Assembly: GCF_000016985.1 (NCBI RefSeq)
Contig: NC_009633.1
Location: 2,461,539 to 2,525,538, forward strand
Direction: 5' to 3'
Length of the DNA: 64,000 nt
DNA from: Alkaliphilus metalliredigens QYMF
GTDB taxonomy: Bacteria > Bacillota > Clostridia > Peptostreptococcales > Natronincolaceae
Each line of letters starts with the position of its first letter. The stretch's first letter is position 1. Under the pieces are notes generated by a model that saw nothing but the letters and a program-made list of their open reading frames with translations, was not told where the DNA came from and made no database searches. The position numbers and the translations under genes are program-made. Positions 24,840 to 32,877 of the stretch are shown here, one piece after another.

Positions 24840-25899
24840 AGGTAAGACAAAAGAGCAGATACATGAAGAGATGTTAGACCAGATATCTAAAAAATATGAT
24901 AAAACTCCTGGAGAGTTTATTTATGATGCCACTAAGCCCCCTGCAATTAAGCTTGAAGAGGTATATAAAGATTTAGATGACGTAATTGATAAATTGGATA
25001 TTGAAAATTTAAAAGGTGAAGAACTAGAAAGATTTGTATATCAAAGGACAGGTATTGGACGAAAAAAGGCTACCTATTCTATCGGGAGGGTGTTAGCAAA
25101 GGGTAATGGTAGCGTTAATGCAGGCAATCTATTTGAAACGGAAGGTGGTATACAGTTTGAAGCTGTTCAAGGGGTAATAATTAATGGTGAAGGATACGTG
25201 AACATAAAATGTGCTGTTGCTGGAGGTGTTGGAAATGTGCCAGCTAATCAAATTAAATTCATGCCTGTGACCATTTCAGGAATCAATGAAGTGGTAAATA
25301 CTGAGGCAACAACAGGTGGTTTTGAAGCTGAAACAGACCAAGCACTTCTTCAAAGATATTATGAGAGAAGACAAACACCAGCCACAAGTGGGAATAAGGC
25401 TCATTATAAAAATTGGGCAAAAGAGGTTCCTGGTGTGGGCGATGCAAAAGTTTTCTCTTTGTGGAATGGCGATAATACTGTAAAGGTAATTTTAATTGAT
25501 GCTGAAAAGCAACCCGCAAGTCTGGAGTTAATCGAAATGGTACAAGAGTACATTGATCCAGGTATGACAGGTTTAGGTGAAGGAGAGGCGCCAATAGGCG
25601 CATATTGCACAATAAGTAGTGCTATTGGTAAAGAAATTAATATTTCATTTACAGCTATTAAGGATCCTTCTGTATCTGATTTAGAAAGACAGCAAAGTGT
25701 AGAGAAAAACATCAATAATTATCTTAAAGAAATAGCCTTTGTAGAGAACTATGTAAGTTATGGGATTGTTGGGAGTTTGATATTACAATCAGAAGGAATT
25801 GAGGATTATAGTGACTTAGTAATTAATGATGGGAGTAGTAATATTTCAATAGGAAATGAAGAGGTAGCAATATTAGGGAGTGTGGTAATCAATGAGTAA
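24832..25899 (+). CDS. xkdT: Baseplate J-like protein, XkdT (355 aa)
   Basis: A wedge protein of contractile tails (gpJ/gp6 family). Seen: TGIGRKKATYSIGRVLAKGN, VAGGVGNVPANQIKFMP, GGFEAETDQALLQRYYERRQ, and WAKEVPGVGDAKVFSLWNGD, all landmarks of baseplate J-like proteins. Length is normal and its end overlaps XkdU by eight bases. Confidence 0.9.
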   Translation: MYEGKTKEQIHEEMLDQISKKYDKTPGEFIYDATKPPAIKLEEVYKDLDDVIDKLDIENLKGEELERFVYQRTGIGRKKATYSIGRVLAKGNGSVNAGNLFETEGGIQFEAVQGVIINGEGYVNIKCAVAGGVGNVPANQIKFMPVTISGINEVVNTEATTGGFEAETDQALLQRYYERRQTPATSGNKAHYKNWAKEVPGVGDAKVFSLWNGDNTVKVILIDAEKQPASLELIEMVQEYIDPGMTGLGEGEAPIGAYCTISSAIGKEINISFTAIKDPSVSDLERQQSVEKNINNYLKEIAFVENYVSYGIVGSLILQSEGIEDYSDLVINDGSSNISIGNEEVAILGSVVINE

Positions 25900-26425
25900 T
25901 CAAATGATTACCTATCTCCCCTTATTTATGCGAAAATCGAAGATCTATAATGAGATATTCGATGCTGAAGAACATCAATTTGAGTATGTTGAAGCAGATA
26001 TTAAGGACATAAGAAAGCAATTAGATATCGATACTGCAACATGGGGATTAGCTATCTATGAAAAAGAGCTAAAGATAAAAATTGATTTATCGAAACCATT
26101 ATCAGAGAGAAGATCCGTGATTAAGTCCAAGGAGAGGGGCACAGGGAAAGTTGATGCAGCTCTTATTAAAGTGGTAGCAGATGCCTATACCAATGGAGAA
26201 GTTGATGTGCTATTTAATGGGAATATAAATATAAAATTCAATGGAGTTTTGGGGATTCCTCGGAACCTAAGCGATTTAGAAAATTCGCTAGAAGAGATTA
26301 AACCAGCCCATTTAGCTTTAGCTTATACATTTGCTTATCTGTTAATTAAAGATATTCATGGAGTCATGACGTTGAATGAACTCCAACAAACAAAACTTAA
26401 CAAATTTGCAGGAGGTGGTAGTTAA
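25892..26425 (+). CDS. xkdU: Baseplate/tail protein, DUF2313/XkdU (YmfQ)-like (177 aa)
   Basis: It begins MITYLPLFMRKSKIYNEIFD after two residues, as XkdU/YmfQ proteins do, and later has LSERRSVIKSKERGTGKVDA and EIKPAHLALAYTF, the conserved parts of the family. It connects the baseplate to fibres. Overlaps both neighbours by a few bases. Confidence 0.85.
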   Translation: MSNQMITYLPLFMRKSKIYNEIFDAEEHQFEYVEADIKDIRKQLDIDTATWGLAIYEKELKIKIDLSKPLSERRSVIKSKERGTGKVDAALIKVVADAYTNGEVDVLFNGNINIKFNGVLGIPRNLSDLENSLEEIKPAHLALAYTFAYLLIKDIHGVMTLNELQQTKLNKFAGGGS

Positions 26426-26697
26426 TGGCCAGTAATACACCTAATTTAGATTTATACAAAAAGGATCCAGTTCAAGATGGAGACGATACTTTTAATATTG
26501 AGACAATGTTGAATGAGAATTGGGATAAGATTGATGAAGGAATTGGTGACGCAGCTGAAAGCAAAACAGCTATTGATGCTCATAAAGCTGCAGCCATGCC
26601 TCACAAATTCATTGGAAGTGATGGCAAGGTTTATCGATGGGGATTAGGTCAACAGGGTGGGCAATTCGGTTTTATTTATGAGGAGGTGGTTGTATAA
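26425..26697 (+). CDS. Short tail fibre-associated protein (90 aa)
   Basis: ATG 26425 follows AGGAGGTGG. NTPNLDLYKKDPVQDGDDTF then NENWDKID is the motif often seen at the start of Firmicute phage tail fibre proteins; the C-terminus has FIGSDGKVYRWGLGQQGG. It may be a short baseplate-attachment module for the next fibre. Confidence 0.65.
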   Translation: MASNTPNLDLYKKDPVQDGDDTFNIETMLNENWDKIDEGIGDAAESKTAIDAHKAAAMPHKFIGSDGKVYRWGLGQQGGQFGFIYEEVVV

Positions 26698-27326
26698 TGG
26701 CTCAATTTCTACCATTGGCAGATAAGCCAACATTAGATCAAGCGAAATTCACGATTGACGAAGTTCTTGCAATACTGAATGCCAAACTTGATGCAGATGT
26801 ATCAAGCAGACAAGCAGGTGTATTTACTCAAACAATGGCAAACCGCTTGGATGCAGCAGTCTCTTCACGTCAAGCAAACTGGGGCGCAACAACCACACAT
26901 AGAGATAGAATTGACGCTTCAATTTCAAGTAGAGCAAGTCAACCAAGTGTAAACACTGTTAGTAATAATGTAGGTAGTAATTCTGACTCATCTAGTGCAA
27001 GTGGAAGTGTTCATGCTAAATTGAAGGAATTAAGGTCACTGGTTTTAAATAGTAGCGGAGGAATTAAGGTTCAAAGAGGAATTGCTAGTACGCCGACGAT
27101 CGACAATGACCCACACATAATAAATATCACAATTTCACCAGTAGTTCTTATCAAGTCATTTGTAGTACCTGCCACTATGATGATGGGTGTTGGTGGACCT
27201 TCTTCTGCAAATTTTTTAAAAGCTAACATGACTTTAACCTCAACAACAAATTTAAGGATAGAATTGTTTGGAGGAAATTGGTTGAGGGATAAAGTGTTTG
27301 CATGGCAAATAGTAGAATTTGAATAG
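26697..27326 (+). CDS. Tail fibre-like protein with VSSRQA repeats (209 aa)
   Basis: After MAQFLPLADKPTLDQAKF the protein has three spaced repeats, DADVSSRQAG, DAAVSSRQAN and DASISSRASQ, about 22 to 26 residues apart, typical of beta-helical fibre shafts. The C-terminal 80 residues may be a receptor-binding tip. It starts at the A of the previous stop. The repeats suggest evolution by duplication. Confidence 0.65.
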   Translation: MAQFLPLADKPTLDQAKFTIDEVLAILNAKLDADVSSRQAGVFTQTMANRLDAAVSSRQANWGATTTHRDRIDASISSRASQPSVNTVSNNVGSNSDSSSASGSVHAKLKELRSLVLNSSGGIKVQRGIASTPTIDNDPHIINITISPVVLIKSFVVPATMMMGVGGPSSANFLKANMTLTSTTNLRIELFGGNWLRDKVFAWQIVEFE

Positions 27327-27338
27327 GAGGAATATAAA

Positions 27339-27734
27339 ATGAAATATTATGCAGAATTAAATAAAAACAATATATGTGTCGGCGTATCGGTACTTAAGGA
27401 TACCGTGGAGTATCCTAATATGATAAAAACAGACGAGTATGACGAAACGTTACTCGGTAAAATATACAGAGGAGAAGCTACAGGTTTTACGGAATTAGAC
27501 TATCTAACTTTAGAGAATGAAAATAATCTCATTATTATAAAAGCCTACAATTATTTAAATGAGTTTCAAACAGAATACGAGGGTGAAATCTTGATTGACA
27601 TTGGAGGAACAACTTTAACTGAACAGATGACAAGTGGAATAATCACATTTGAATTTGAAAACACAACAGGGGAGCAAGTCACAATTCAGACTATTAATGA
27701 AAATCTTAGAAATGGGGTGCTTTTAATTGAGTAA
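27339..27734 (+). CDS. Tail fibre accessory-like protein (131 aa)
   Basis: ATG 27339 follows AGGAGGAAT. The beta-rich sequence (MKYYAELNKNNICVGVSVLK; later TGFTELDYLTLENENN) resembles small proteins encoded after fibres in PBSX-like elements. No enzymatic motif. Its end overlaps the next start by eight bases. Confidence 0.55.
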   Translation: MKYYAELNKNNICVGVSVLKDTVEYPNMIKTDEYDETLLGKIYRGEATGFTELDYLTLENENNLIIIKAYNYLNEFQTEYEGEILIDIGGTTLTEQMTSGIITFEFENTTGEQVTIQTINENLRNGVLLIE

Positions 27735-27906
27735 ACCAATAATTGAGAAGATAGGAAACAAAATTATCGTGAGGAAATCCCAAGAACCAGATCCACAACA
27801 ACTAATGGGTCAAATGCTAGTATCCCAATCTTTGAAAATTGAGGACCTAGAAGATAAACTAGATTTAATGGGGCAAATGTTGGTGGAACTATCATTAAAA
27901 GAATAG
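27727..27906 (+). CDS. Small phage protein after the fibre genes (59 aa)
   Basis: TTG 27727 overlaps the preceding gene. The product has two related segments, PQQLMGQMLVSQSLK and LDLMGQMLVELSLK, so it looks like an internal repeat of about 28 residues. It is helical and sits where PBSX carries small proteins before xkdX. Function unknown. Confidence 0.55.
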   Translation: MSKPIIEKIGNKIIVRKSQEPDPQQLMGQMLVSQSLKIEDLEDKLDLMGQMLVELSLKE

Positions 27907-27918
27907 GAGGGCGTGTTT

Positions 27919-28044
27919 ATGGATTATAACTTTTGGAAATCAGCCTACAAATTAGGATGGGCCAAGGAGTCACAGATTCAAAGAGCATTTGAAAGAGCAA
28001 TGATTACAGAAGAAGAAAAGAACCAGATATTAGACACCGAGTAG
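27919..28044 (+). CDS. xkdX: XkdX-family small phage protein (41 aa)
   Basis: ATG 27919 follows AGGAGGGCG. MDYNFWKSAYKLGWAKE then FERAMITEEEKNQIL is the signature of XkdX, a 40 to 50 residue protein always found between fibre and holin genes. Its function is unknown. Confidence 0.85.
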   Translation: MDYNFWKSAYKLGWAKESQIQRAFERAMITEEEKNQILDTE

Positions 28045-28090
28045 GTGTTATTTTTATGTAAAAAACCAATAAGTGAAAGGAGTAATGAAT

Positions 28091-28534
28091 ATGTCTATAA
28101 ATAACATAGGAAATATTATTAAAGCAACGTTGGCAACCATAGGAGGAACACTATCATATATTTTAGGAGGGTGGGATACGGCATTGCTGACACTAATGAT
28201 CATGATGGCTGTTGACTTTATAAGTGGATGGACTGTTGCTGCCGTATTCAAGAGTTCTCCTAAAACTGAAAAAGGAGCACTGGAGAGTAAAGCAGGATTA
28301 AAGGGATTACTGAGAAAGGGACAGGTGTTACTGATTGTACTGGTTGCCACTAGACTAGACATATTAATAGGGACAGGAGAATTGGTTAGAAATACAGCTA
28401 TAGTAGGGTTTTGTTTAAATGAATTAGTTAGCATTGTAGAGAACACTGGTTTGATGGGGGTACCACTACCTCCTATTATTACTCATGCTATTGATATTTT
28501 AGAAAAGAAGAATGATGAGGTGAAGATACGATGA
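28091..28534 (+). CDS. Phage holin, toxin-secretion/lysis (TcdE-like) family (147 aa)
   Basis: ATG 28091 is preferred for its spacing to AAAGGAG at 28076. Hydrophobic segments occur near residues 10-30, 34-50 and 85-115. The MMAVDFISGWTVAA segment and KTEKGALESKAGLKGLLRKG loop are the family signature. It should form the membrane holes that release the amidase encoded next; the two genes overlap by four bases. Confidence 0.85.
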   Translation: MSINNIGNIIKATLATIGGTLSYILGGWDTALLTLMIMMAVDFISGWTVAAVFKSSPKTEKGALESKAGLKGLLRKGQVLLIVLVATRLDILIGTGELVRNTAIVGFCLNELVSIVENTGLMGVPLPPIITHAIDILEKKNDEVKIR

Positions 28535-29253
28535 AAATAGTAATTGACAATGGTCATGGATTGAATACTCCTGGAAAGAGAACACCAATACTTCCTGATG
28601 GAACACAGATACGAGAATGGCAGTTCAACTTTCCCACAGCAAAGAAGCTAGGAGAGCTGTTAATACACAATGGATTTGACATAGTCTATGTCAGCGATAC
28701 AGAAGAGGATACCCCACTAGGAACAAGAACAACTCGAGCCAATGAGGCAGGAGCCGATATTTTCGTGTCGATTCACTACAACGCCTTTCAAGGTACATGG
28801 GGTACCCATGGGGGAATTGAAACCTATCACTATCCCAATTCAAGCAATGGGCAAAGCTTAGCTCAGGAAATACAAAGAGAGTTGATTCAAGAGACAGGGT
28901 TGAGGGATAGAGGAGTGAAGTCAGCCAACTTTCAAGTTTTACGAGAAACTGCTATTCCAGCTGTGCTTTGTGAATGTGGGTTCATGGATAACTTGGAAGA
29001 AGCTAGTTTGATGTTGGATGAAGCGTATCAATGGAAATGTGCCAGAGGAATAGCGAAAGGAATATGTAGTTATTTAGGTGTTGAGTACCAGGAACTAACT
29101 GAGAACGAAAATGAAGATTCACCACAATGGGCTATTGATGCTAGAGCATGGGCCATAGAGAATGATATTTCTGATGGTAGTCGGCCCAAGGATCCAGCTA
29201 CCAGAGAAGAGGTTTGGAGGATGTTGCAGAAGAATGCAGAAAGGGTGGATTAA
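28531..29253 (+). CDS. Phage endolysin, N-acetylmuramoyl-L-alanine amidase (Amidase_3, 240 aa)
   Basis: The zinc amidase domain spans residues 1-180: KIVIDNGHGLNTPGKR (here N-G-H for the usual DxGHG), EWQFN, FVSIHYNAFQ, and the catalytic Glu in PAVLCECGFMDN. The C-terminal 45 residues (PQWAIDARAWAIENDISDGS ...) look like a single SLH-type wall-anchoring motif. It cleaves the amide between muramic acid and L-alanine for lysis. Confidence 0.9.
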   Translation: MKIVIDNGHGLNTPGKRTPILPDGTQIREWQFNFPTAKKLGELLIHNGFDIVYVSDTEEDTPLGTRTTRANEAGADIFVSIHYNAFQGTWGTHGGIETYHYPNSSNGQSLAQEIQRELIQETGLRDRGVKSANFQVLRETAIPAVLCECGFMDNLEEASLMLDEAYQWKCARGIAKGICSYLGVEYQELTENENEDSPQWAIDARAWAIENDISDGSRPKDPATREEVWRMLQKNAERVD

Positions 29254-29270
29254 TTTCCACCTTTTTTTTT
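29244..29270 (+). terminator. Intrinsic terminator after the amidase gene
   Basis: GGTGGA and TCCACC form the stem, followed by nine T. The stem overlaps the last codons of the amidase gene. It marks the end of the late operon. Confidence 0.85.
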
Positions 29271-29275
29271 TGCTC

Positions 29276-29304
29276 TTTACTCCGAACGTACGTTCTGATA
29301 TAAT
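29276..29304 (+). promoter_or_regulatory. SOS (LexA/DinR-type) promoter
   Basis: CGAACGTACGTTCT (29283-29296) is a perfect GAAC-N4-GTTC box of Gram-positive LexA. It lies between a -35 candidate TTTACT (29276) and -10 TATAAT (29299), spacing 17, so LexA would block polymerase. It should drive the small genes at 29332 and 29430, possibly the methylase too. Confidence 0.8.
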
Positions 29305-29331
29305 GATACCAAAATATTCTAAGAAAAGGCG

Positions 29332-29424
29332 ATGAGAACTTTTGAAAAGGAAAATATATTAGCAGCTACTATTCCAAAATCAAAGGGAAGTCATAGTATA
29401 GAAAATACAAATGTAGGAGTGTAA
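29332..29424 (+). CDS. Small SOS-controlled frame (30 aa), possible recombinase remnant
   Basis: ATG 29332 has AAAAGG just upstream and is the first frame after the SOS promoter. The 30 residues (ENILAATIPKSKGSHSIENT then NVGV) resemble the residues that precede the YxRVS motif in large serine recombinases, which would make it a truncated N-terminus. It ends six bases before the next gene. Function unknown; the recombinase link is a weak resemblance. Confidence 0.4.
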   Translation: MRTFEKENILAATIPKSKGSHSIENTNVGV

Positions 29425-29429
29425 GGAGC

Positions 29430-29678
29430 ATGATGAAGGCTAACATTAAATTAACCGATAAAGATTTAATCACATACTTGGCAGCTAGAGGGTTTGAAAT
29501 TGTAGATACATATAAAGAAGCAAGTAAAGATCGAAGTATTGTATTATTCAAAAATAGTAAGGAATTAGATCGAGCAATTTTAGATTATGCAAATAAAAGG
29601 GGGGATATCAATATTGCAGATTATTTAGCCACAGAAAAAAGAGTTAAGAACCTATTTTATGCTAATAAAATGAGGTAA
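29430..29678 (+). CDS. DUF5659-like small protein (82 aa)
   Basis: ATG 29430 (or 29433) follows TAAGGAG. DKDLITYLAARGFEIVDTYK, then RSIVLFKNSKELDRAILDYA, fits DUF5659, a small alpha/beta domain found in phage and plasmid contexts with no known function. It probably shares the SOS promoter at 29276. Confidence 0.6.
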   Translation: MMKANIKLTDKDLITYLAARGFEIVDTYKEASKDRSIVLFKNSKELDRAILDYANKRGDINIADYLATEKRVKNLFYANKMR

Positions 29679-29745
29679 GATATCATAATTCAACTATCAG
29701 CTGTATCTTTCATCACTTAAAAATATACTTTAAGGAGTGATGGAA

Positions 29746-30507
29746 ATGTTAAAAAGTCCGTTATCATGGATGGGCGGTAAATATCGTCTCAGGAAACAAA
29801 TCATTGAATTAATACCAGAGCATACATGTTATGTAGAGATCTTTGGTGGAGCTGCTTGGGTCCTGTTTGGAAAGGAATCTTCAAAGGTAGAGGTATACAA
29901 TGATATTAATAGTGAATTGGTGAACTTCTTTAGGATATTGAAGTATCATGCAGAGGAATTCAAATCTTGGATTGAGAAGGACGTTGTAAGTAGAGAAATA
30001 TTTGAAGAATACCATGAGAGTCCATCTAAATACATGACCGATATTCAAAGAGCAGTGAGATTTTTTTATCTAATTAAATACAGCTTTGCTAGTAAAGGTG
30101 ATCACTTTGGATATGGAACGAACAAGGATCCTAATAAGGCAATTTTTAATACAGATTTTATCCAGGAAGTAAGAGGAAGACTAAAGCATTGTTATGTTGA
30201 GAACCTCTCCTTTGATCAATTGATAAATAAGTACGATAGGAAAGAGACTTTTTTCTTTTGTGATCCTCCTTATTATGAACTGACTCAGTATAAAGATAAG
30301 TTCTATAAAGAAGATCACCTGCACCTGGTTGAATTACTCAAAAATATAGAAGGAAAGTTTCTTGTAACTATAAATGACCATCCTGAGGTGAGGGAGTGGT
30401 ATAAGGGTTTTAATATGAAAAGTACTGAAGTGAATTATTCAGTAAGCAGAAATATTGAAGGGCGGAAGAATTATAAAGAGTTGATTATAACTAACTATGG
30501 ATTATAA
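29746..30507 (+). CDS. D12-class DNA adenine methylase (Dam-like, 253 aa)
   Basis: Transfers a methyl group from SAM to N6 of adenine. The SAM motif is near the N-terminus (LSWMGGKYRLRKQI then YVEIFGGAAWVLFGK), and the catalytic motif IV is FFFCDPPYYELTQY (DPPYY, about residue 178). Start ATG 29746 has AGGAG eight bases upstream. No cognate endonuclease is adjacent, so it is an orphan methylase that may protect the phage from host restriction. Confidence 0.85.
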   Translation: MLKSPLSWMGGKYRLRKQIIELIPEHTCYVEIFGGAAWVLFGKESSKVEVYNDINSELVNFFRILKYHAEEFKSWIEKDVVSREIFEEYHESPSKYMTDIQRAVRFFYLIKYSFASKGDHFGYGTNKDPNKAIFNTDFIQEVRGRLKHCYVENLSFDQLINKYDRKETFFFCDPPYYELTQYKDKFYKEDHLHLVELLKNIEGKFLVTINDHPEVREWYKGFNMKSTEVNYSVSRNIEGRKNYKELIITNYGL

Positions 30508-30528
30508 TAAATTAATTACTCAAAGTAT

Positions 30529-30557
30529 CGGGTTGGATTAAGTTCCAGCCTGTTTTT
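30529..30557 (+). terminator. Intrinsic terminator after the methylase gene
   Basis: CGGGTTGGA pairs with TTCCAGCCTG (9 bp with G-U pairs), followed by TTTTTAC. Confidence 0.75.
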
Positions 30558-30646
30558 ACTTTTTGTAACATTTTGTCGAGTGATTATTGAAGGATATTGT
30601 ACATTTATGGTAAATAATAGAATATATAGTGATGAGAGGAGTGATG

Positions 30647-31279
30647 ATGGTGAAAAAAGTATTGAAATTTTTAGTAATAGGCATTGTTGCGCTAGTAATT
30701 ATAGGAGCACTTTTAGGAGATGGCGAAGAAGGGACGGAGGAAATAGCTAAAGAGCCGAGTGTAGGAAGTGCTGCTATAGAAGTCGAAGAAGAGACCGAGA
30801 CAGAGAAAGAACCTGAAGCTGAAGTACAAAAGGCGAGTTATTTATTAGATAGTGGTATGTATAAAATAGGAACCGAACTGCCTGCTGGGGAGTACATGTT
30901 AGTAGCAGATGGAATGGCCTACTATGAAACGACTAAAGATTCTAAAGGAACTTTTGAGAGTATACTTACAAATGATAATTTCTTTGTTAATAGATACATT
31001 ACTGTGAAAGATGGAGAATATTTAAAGTTACAGAGTTGCAAACTATATGAACTTAATAATGTTCCTACGTTGGAAAAGCAAGAAATGTATAAAATAGGGT
31101 TAGACTTGGAGCCTGGAGAATATAAAGTTGCTGCAGAAGGCATGGGTTACATAGAAGTTTCAACAGATTCAAGAGGTGGATTAGAAAGTATAGTTACTAA
31201 TGATAACTTTGAAGGTGAAAAATATATTACGGTTCAAGATGGGCAATACTTAAAACTTATGAGTGCTGCTTTGGAATAA
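30647..31279 (+). CDS. Membrane-anchored protein with two tandem ~62-residue repeats (210 aa)
   Basis: ATG 30647 follows GAGAGGAG. One hydrophobic segment (VLKFLVIGIVALVIIGALLG) anchors it. An acidic linker (residues 27-68) leads to two related domains: MYKIGTELPAGEYMLVADGM ... FESILTNDNFF and MYKIGLDLEPGEYKVAAEGM ... LESIVTNDNFE, each ending ITV-D-GxYLKL. The repeat is known from secreted Firmicute proteins but its ligand is not. It is the last gene before the inferred prophage end and may be a lysogenic surface factor. Confidence 0.7.
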   Translation: MVKKVLKFLVIGIVALVIIGALLGDGEEGTEEIAKEPSVGSAAIEVEEETETEKEPEAEVQKASYLLDSGMYKIGTELPAGEYMLVADGMAYYETTKDSKGTFESILTNDNFFVNRYITVKDGEYLKLQSCKLYELNNVPTLEKQEMYKIGLDLEPGEYKVAAEGMGYIEVSTDSRGGLESIVTNDNFEGEKYITVQDGQYLKLMSAALE

Positions 31280-31476
31280 ATAATAAACAACATTGATACA
31301 GTTAGGGTAGCTTAATTGCTACCCTTCACCCTAGAGGATGGCTTATCATTGAAAGAGCATGCCAGTCTTAATATAGTCAACTGTGGGAACCAGTACGCTA
31401 AGCTTATAACTAAGTTACCCCAAACATAGAAAGAGGGTGTAAAACCCTTTTATCTGTATTATAATACTATTAATGA
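31280..31476. other. Non-coding prophage right end with two hairpins
   Basis: GGGTAGC/GCTACCC (31305-31324) and AGGGT/ACCCT followed by TTT (31434-31451) are terminator-like. A TATAAT occurs at 31460. No gene is visible. The host attachment site is expected near the right edge, where the downstream coat-like frame opens. Confidence 0.5.
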
Positions 31477-32385
31477 ATAGACAATCTAACTATCAGTAGT
31501 TTCGTACATATAGATGAACCATGCTGCATTGCTGATACAGGTTGTTTTTTTGATGGACATATAAAAAATGTAGTAGGAGAATGTATATTTGTAGACAAGG
31601 TATATGACTCAGTGGTTTTCAACCTACAGGGAATTCAAGCTGTATCAAAGGCACCTTTTGGAAGATTACCAATAGCAAAGTGTGGACCTAGATCAAGAAT
31701 CGTTGCCATTAGGGACATTAGGGCTCGAAAGTTTTTTAACCCCAAAAATATTAACGATTGTAAAAATCTGGATGTAACTCCTACTACAAATTTATCTGGT
31801 GCGGAATTTGTACTTGATGAAAGAGGAAATCCTGTCGTTGTACCTGGCCCTGCAGGACTATTACAGTATTTAATTTACACAGATACCAGTGATTGTGACG
31901 ACGAAGGCTTAGGAACACCAATCTTTGGAACACAGGAAATTCAAATTACAGGGAATGTATTTGTAGAAATTGATGTAGACTTTATTGATGCTCAAGGAAA
32001 TACCCAAATGGCTACATTGACAGGGTTAGTTCCTGTTAGCCAAACATTAACAAACTTCTTTGAATTATGTATGCCTTCAGTATTTGACTCTGCATTTTTA
32101 CCACAATTCACAGAGTTTTGTAATATCGCATTTGAAGCTAGATTAGCGACACAAAGTATCCAAAGAGACATTGCCTTCAATCCTGCAACTGGAGAAGTGT
32201 TTATTAATCTAATTATTGCTTTATGTTTAACCTGCGAAAAGAAAATCAAAGTACCTGTACAATTATGCGTATTGAGCACAGGCTTCTGTGAGCAAGTACC
32301 AAGACCTAGACCAATTTGTGGCGAATTTCCACCATTATTCCCACCTCAAGTAAATGTACCTTTTGTCAATCCACCAGATTGTTAA
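31477..32385 (+). CDS. Coat/exosporium-like protein, 5' end missing (at least 257 aa)
   Basis: The first possible start is GTG 31612, but the same frame is open from 31477 and clearly coding: HIDEPCCIADTGCFFDGHIK, then VVGECIFVDKVYDSV. ECI-VDKVY is shared with the coat-like protein at 37998. No ATG, GTG or TTG lies between the stop at 31474 and 31612, so the N-terminus has been separated, most simply by the prophage on the left. The later part is Cys- and Phe-rich (CNIAFEARLATQSI; LCLTCEKKIKVPVQLC), as in Clostridial spore surface proteins. The family role is inferred. Confidence 0.65.
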   Translation: MDNLTISSFVHIDEPCCIADTGCFFDGHIKNVVGECIFVDKVYDSVVFNLQGIQAVSKAPFGRLPIAKCGPRSRIVAIRDIRARKFFNPKNINDCKNLDVTPTTNLSGAEFVLDERGNPVVVPGPAGLLQYLIYTDTSDCDDEGLGTPIFGTQEIQITGNVFVEIDVDFIDAQGNTQMATLTGLVPVSQTLTNFFELCMPSVFDSAFLPQFTEFCNIAFEARLATQSIQRDIAFNPATGEVFINLIIALCLTCEKKIKVPVQLCVLSTGFCEQVPRPRPICGEFPPLFPPQVNVPFVNPPDC

Positions 32386-32416
32386 TGGGTGAAGACAAGA
32401 TGAAATGTAAGTAATA

Positions 32417-32458
32417 AAGGCTCAAGACCCGATGCATCTGTATCGGGTCTTGAGCCTT
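32417..32458. terminator. Bidirectional terminator between convergent genes
   Basis: A perfect 17-bp stem (32417-32433 with 32442-32458, arms AAGGCTCAAGACCCGAT) with an 8-base loop lies between the coat-like gene and the minus-strand DUF2512 gene. Confidence 0.85.
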
Positions 32459-32466
32459 ATAAGTAG

Positions 32467-32823
32467 TTATTCTTTTTCCTCATTCTTTATTGTTTTATTG
32501 GTTTTAAGTAAAAAGATATGTTGAATGTACTCTGTAATGGTTAGAAGGGTAGCAGTTAGAATCGCTCCTGCAAAATTAAGTGGTGCGTTTATAAAAAGAT
32601 ATTGAACAAAATAAATCACTGCAAAGGCTCCAAGAAAATCCATGATTGTACTAATCCAGAATGTTCCTTTTCTTAAAATAAGCACTTCCATGAGATGCGC
32701 CGCAAAGGCTAAGAATAGACCTGTGATGATGGCTTGAAATGAAGTGAATCGTAAATCAAACAAATAGCTTGAAATCAAAACCGTTATGGGACACACAATG
32801 ATTTTTATAATTAATCCAATCAT
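32467..32823 (-). CDS. DUF2512 (YndM-like) membrane protein (118 aa)
   Basis: Four hydrophobic segments; the N-terminal LIIKIIVCPITVLISSYLF and FQAIITGLFLAFAAHLMEVL match DUF2512, a family restricted to spore formers with no known biochemical role. Start ATG (complement of 32821-32823) has AAAGGAG upstream. It stands alone, separated from the Spo0E-like gene by about 100 bases on the same strand. Confidence 0.65.
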   Translation of the reverse strand: MIGLIIKIIVCPITVLISSYLFDLRFTSFQAIITGLFLAFAAHLMEVLILRKGTFWISTIMDFLGAFAVIYFVQYLFINAPLNFAGAILTATLLTITEYIQHIFLLKTNKTIKNEEKE

Positions 32824-32877
32824 ATCTTTCGGACTCCTTTTTAGTATAGGTTTTCCAGTAACTAAATTAGTATACTT

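Larger units (their letters stand above)
1..31476. mobile_element. Prophage, HK97-type head and PBSX-like contractile tail (left end outside window)
   Basis: A continuous run of phage genes: repressor fragment, early and replication genes, late regulator, terminase, HK97-type head genes, PBSX-type tail genes, holin, amidase and accessory genes. Nearly all are on the plus strand and tightly packed. The left end is not in the window, since position 1 falls inside a repressor-like gene. The right boundary is inferred at about 31.48 kb: terminators and non-coding DNA stop there, and a coat-like reading frame begins without a start codon. The only recombinase in this part is a short tyrosine recombinase at 7748-8356 in the late region, so the integration enzyme is probably to the left. 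The right limit is uncertain by a few hundred bases. Confidence 0.9.
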
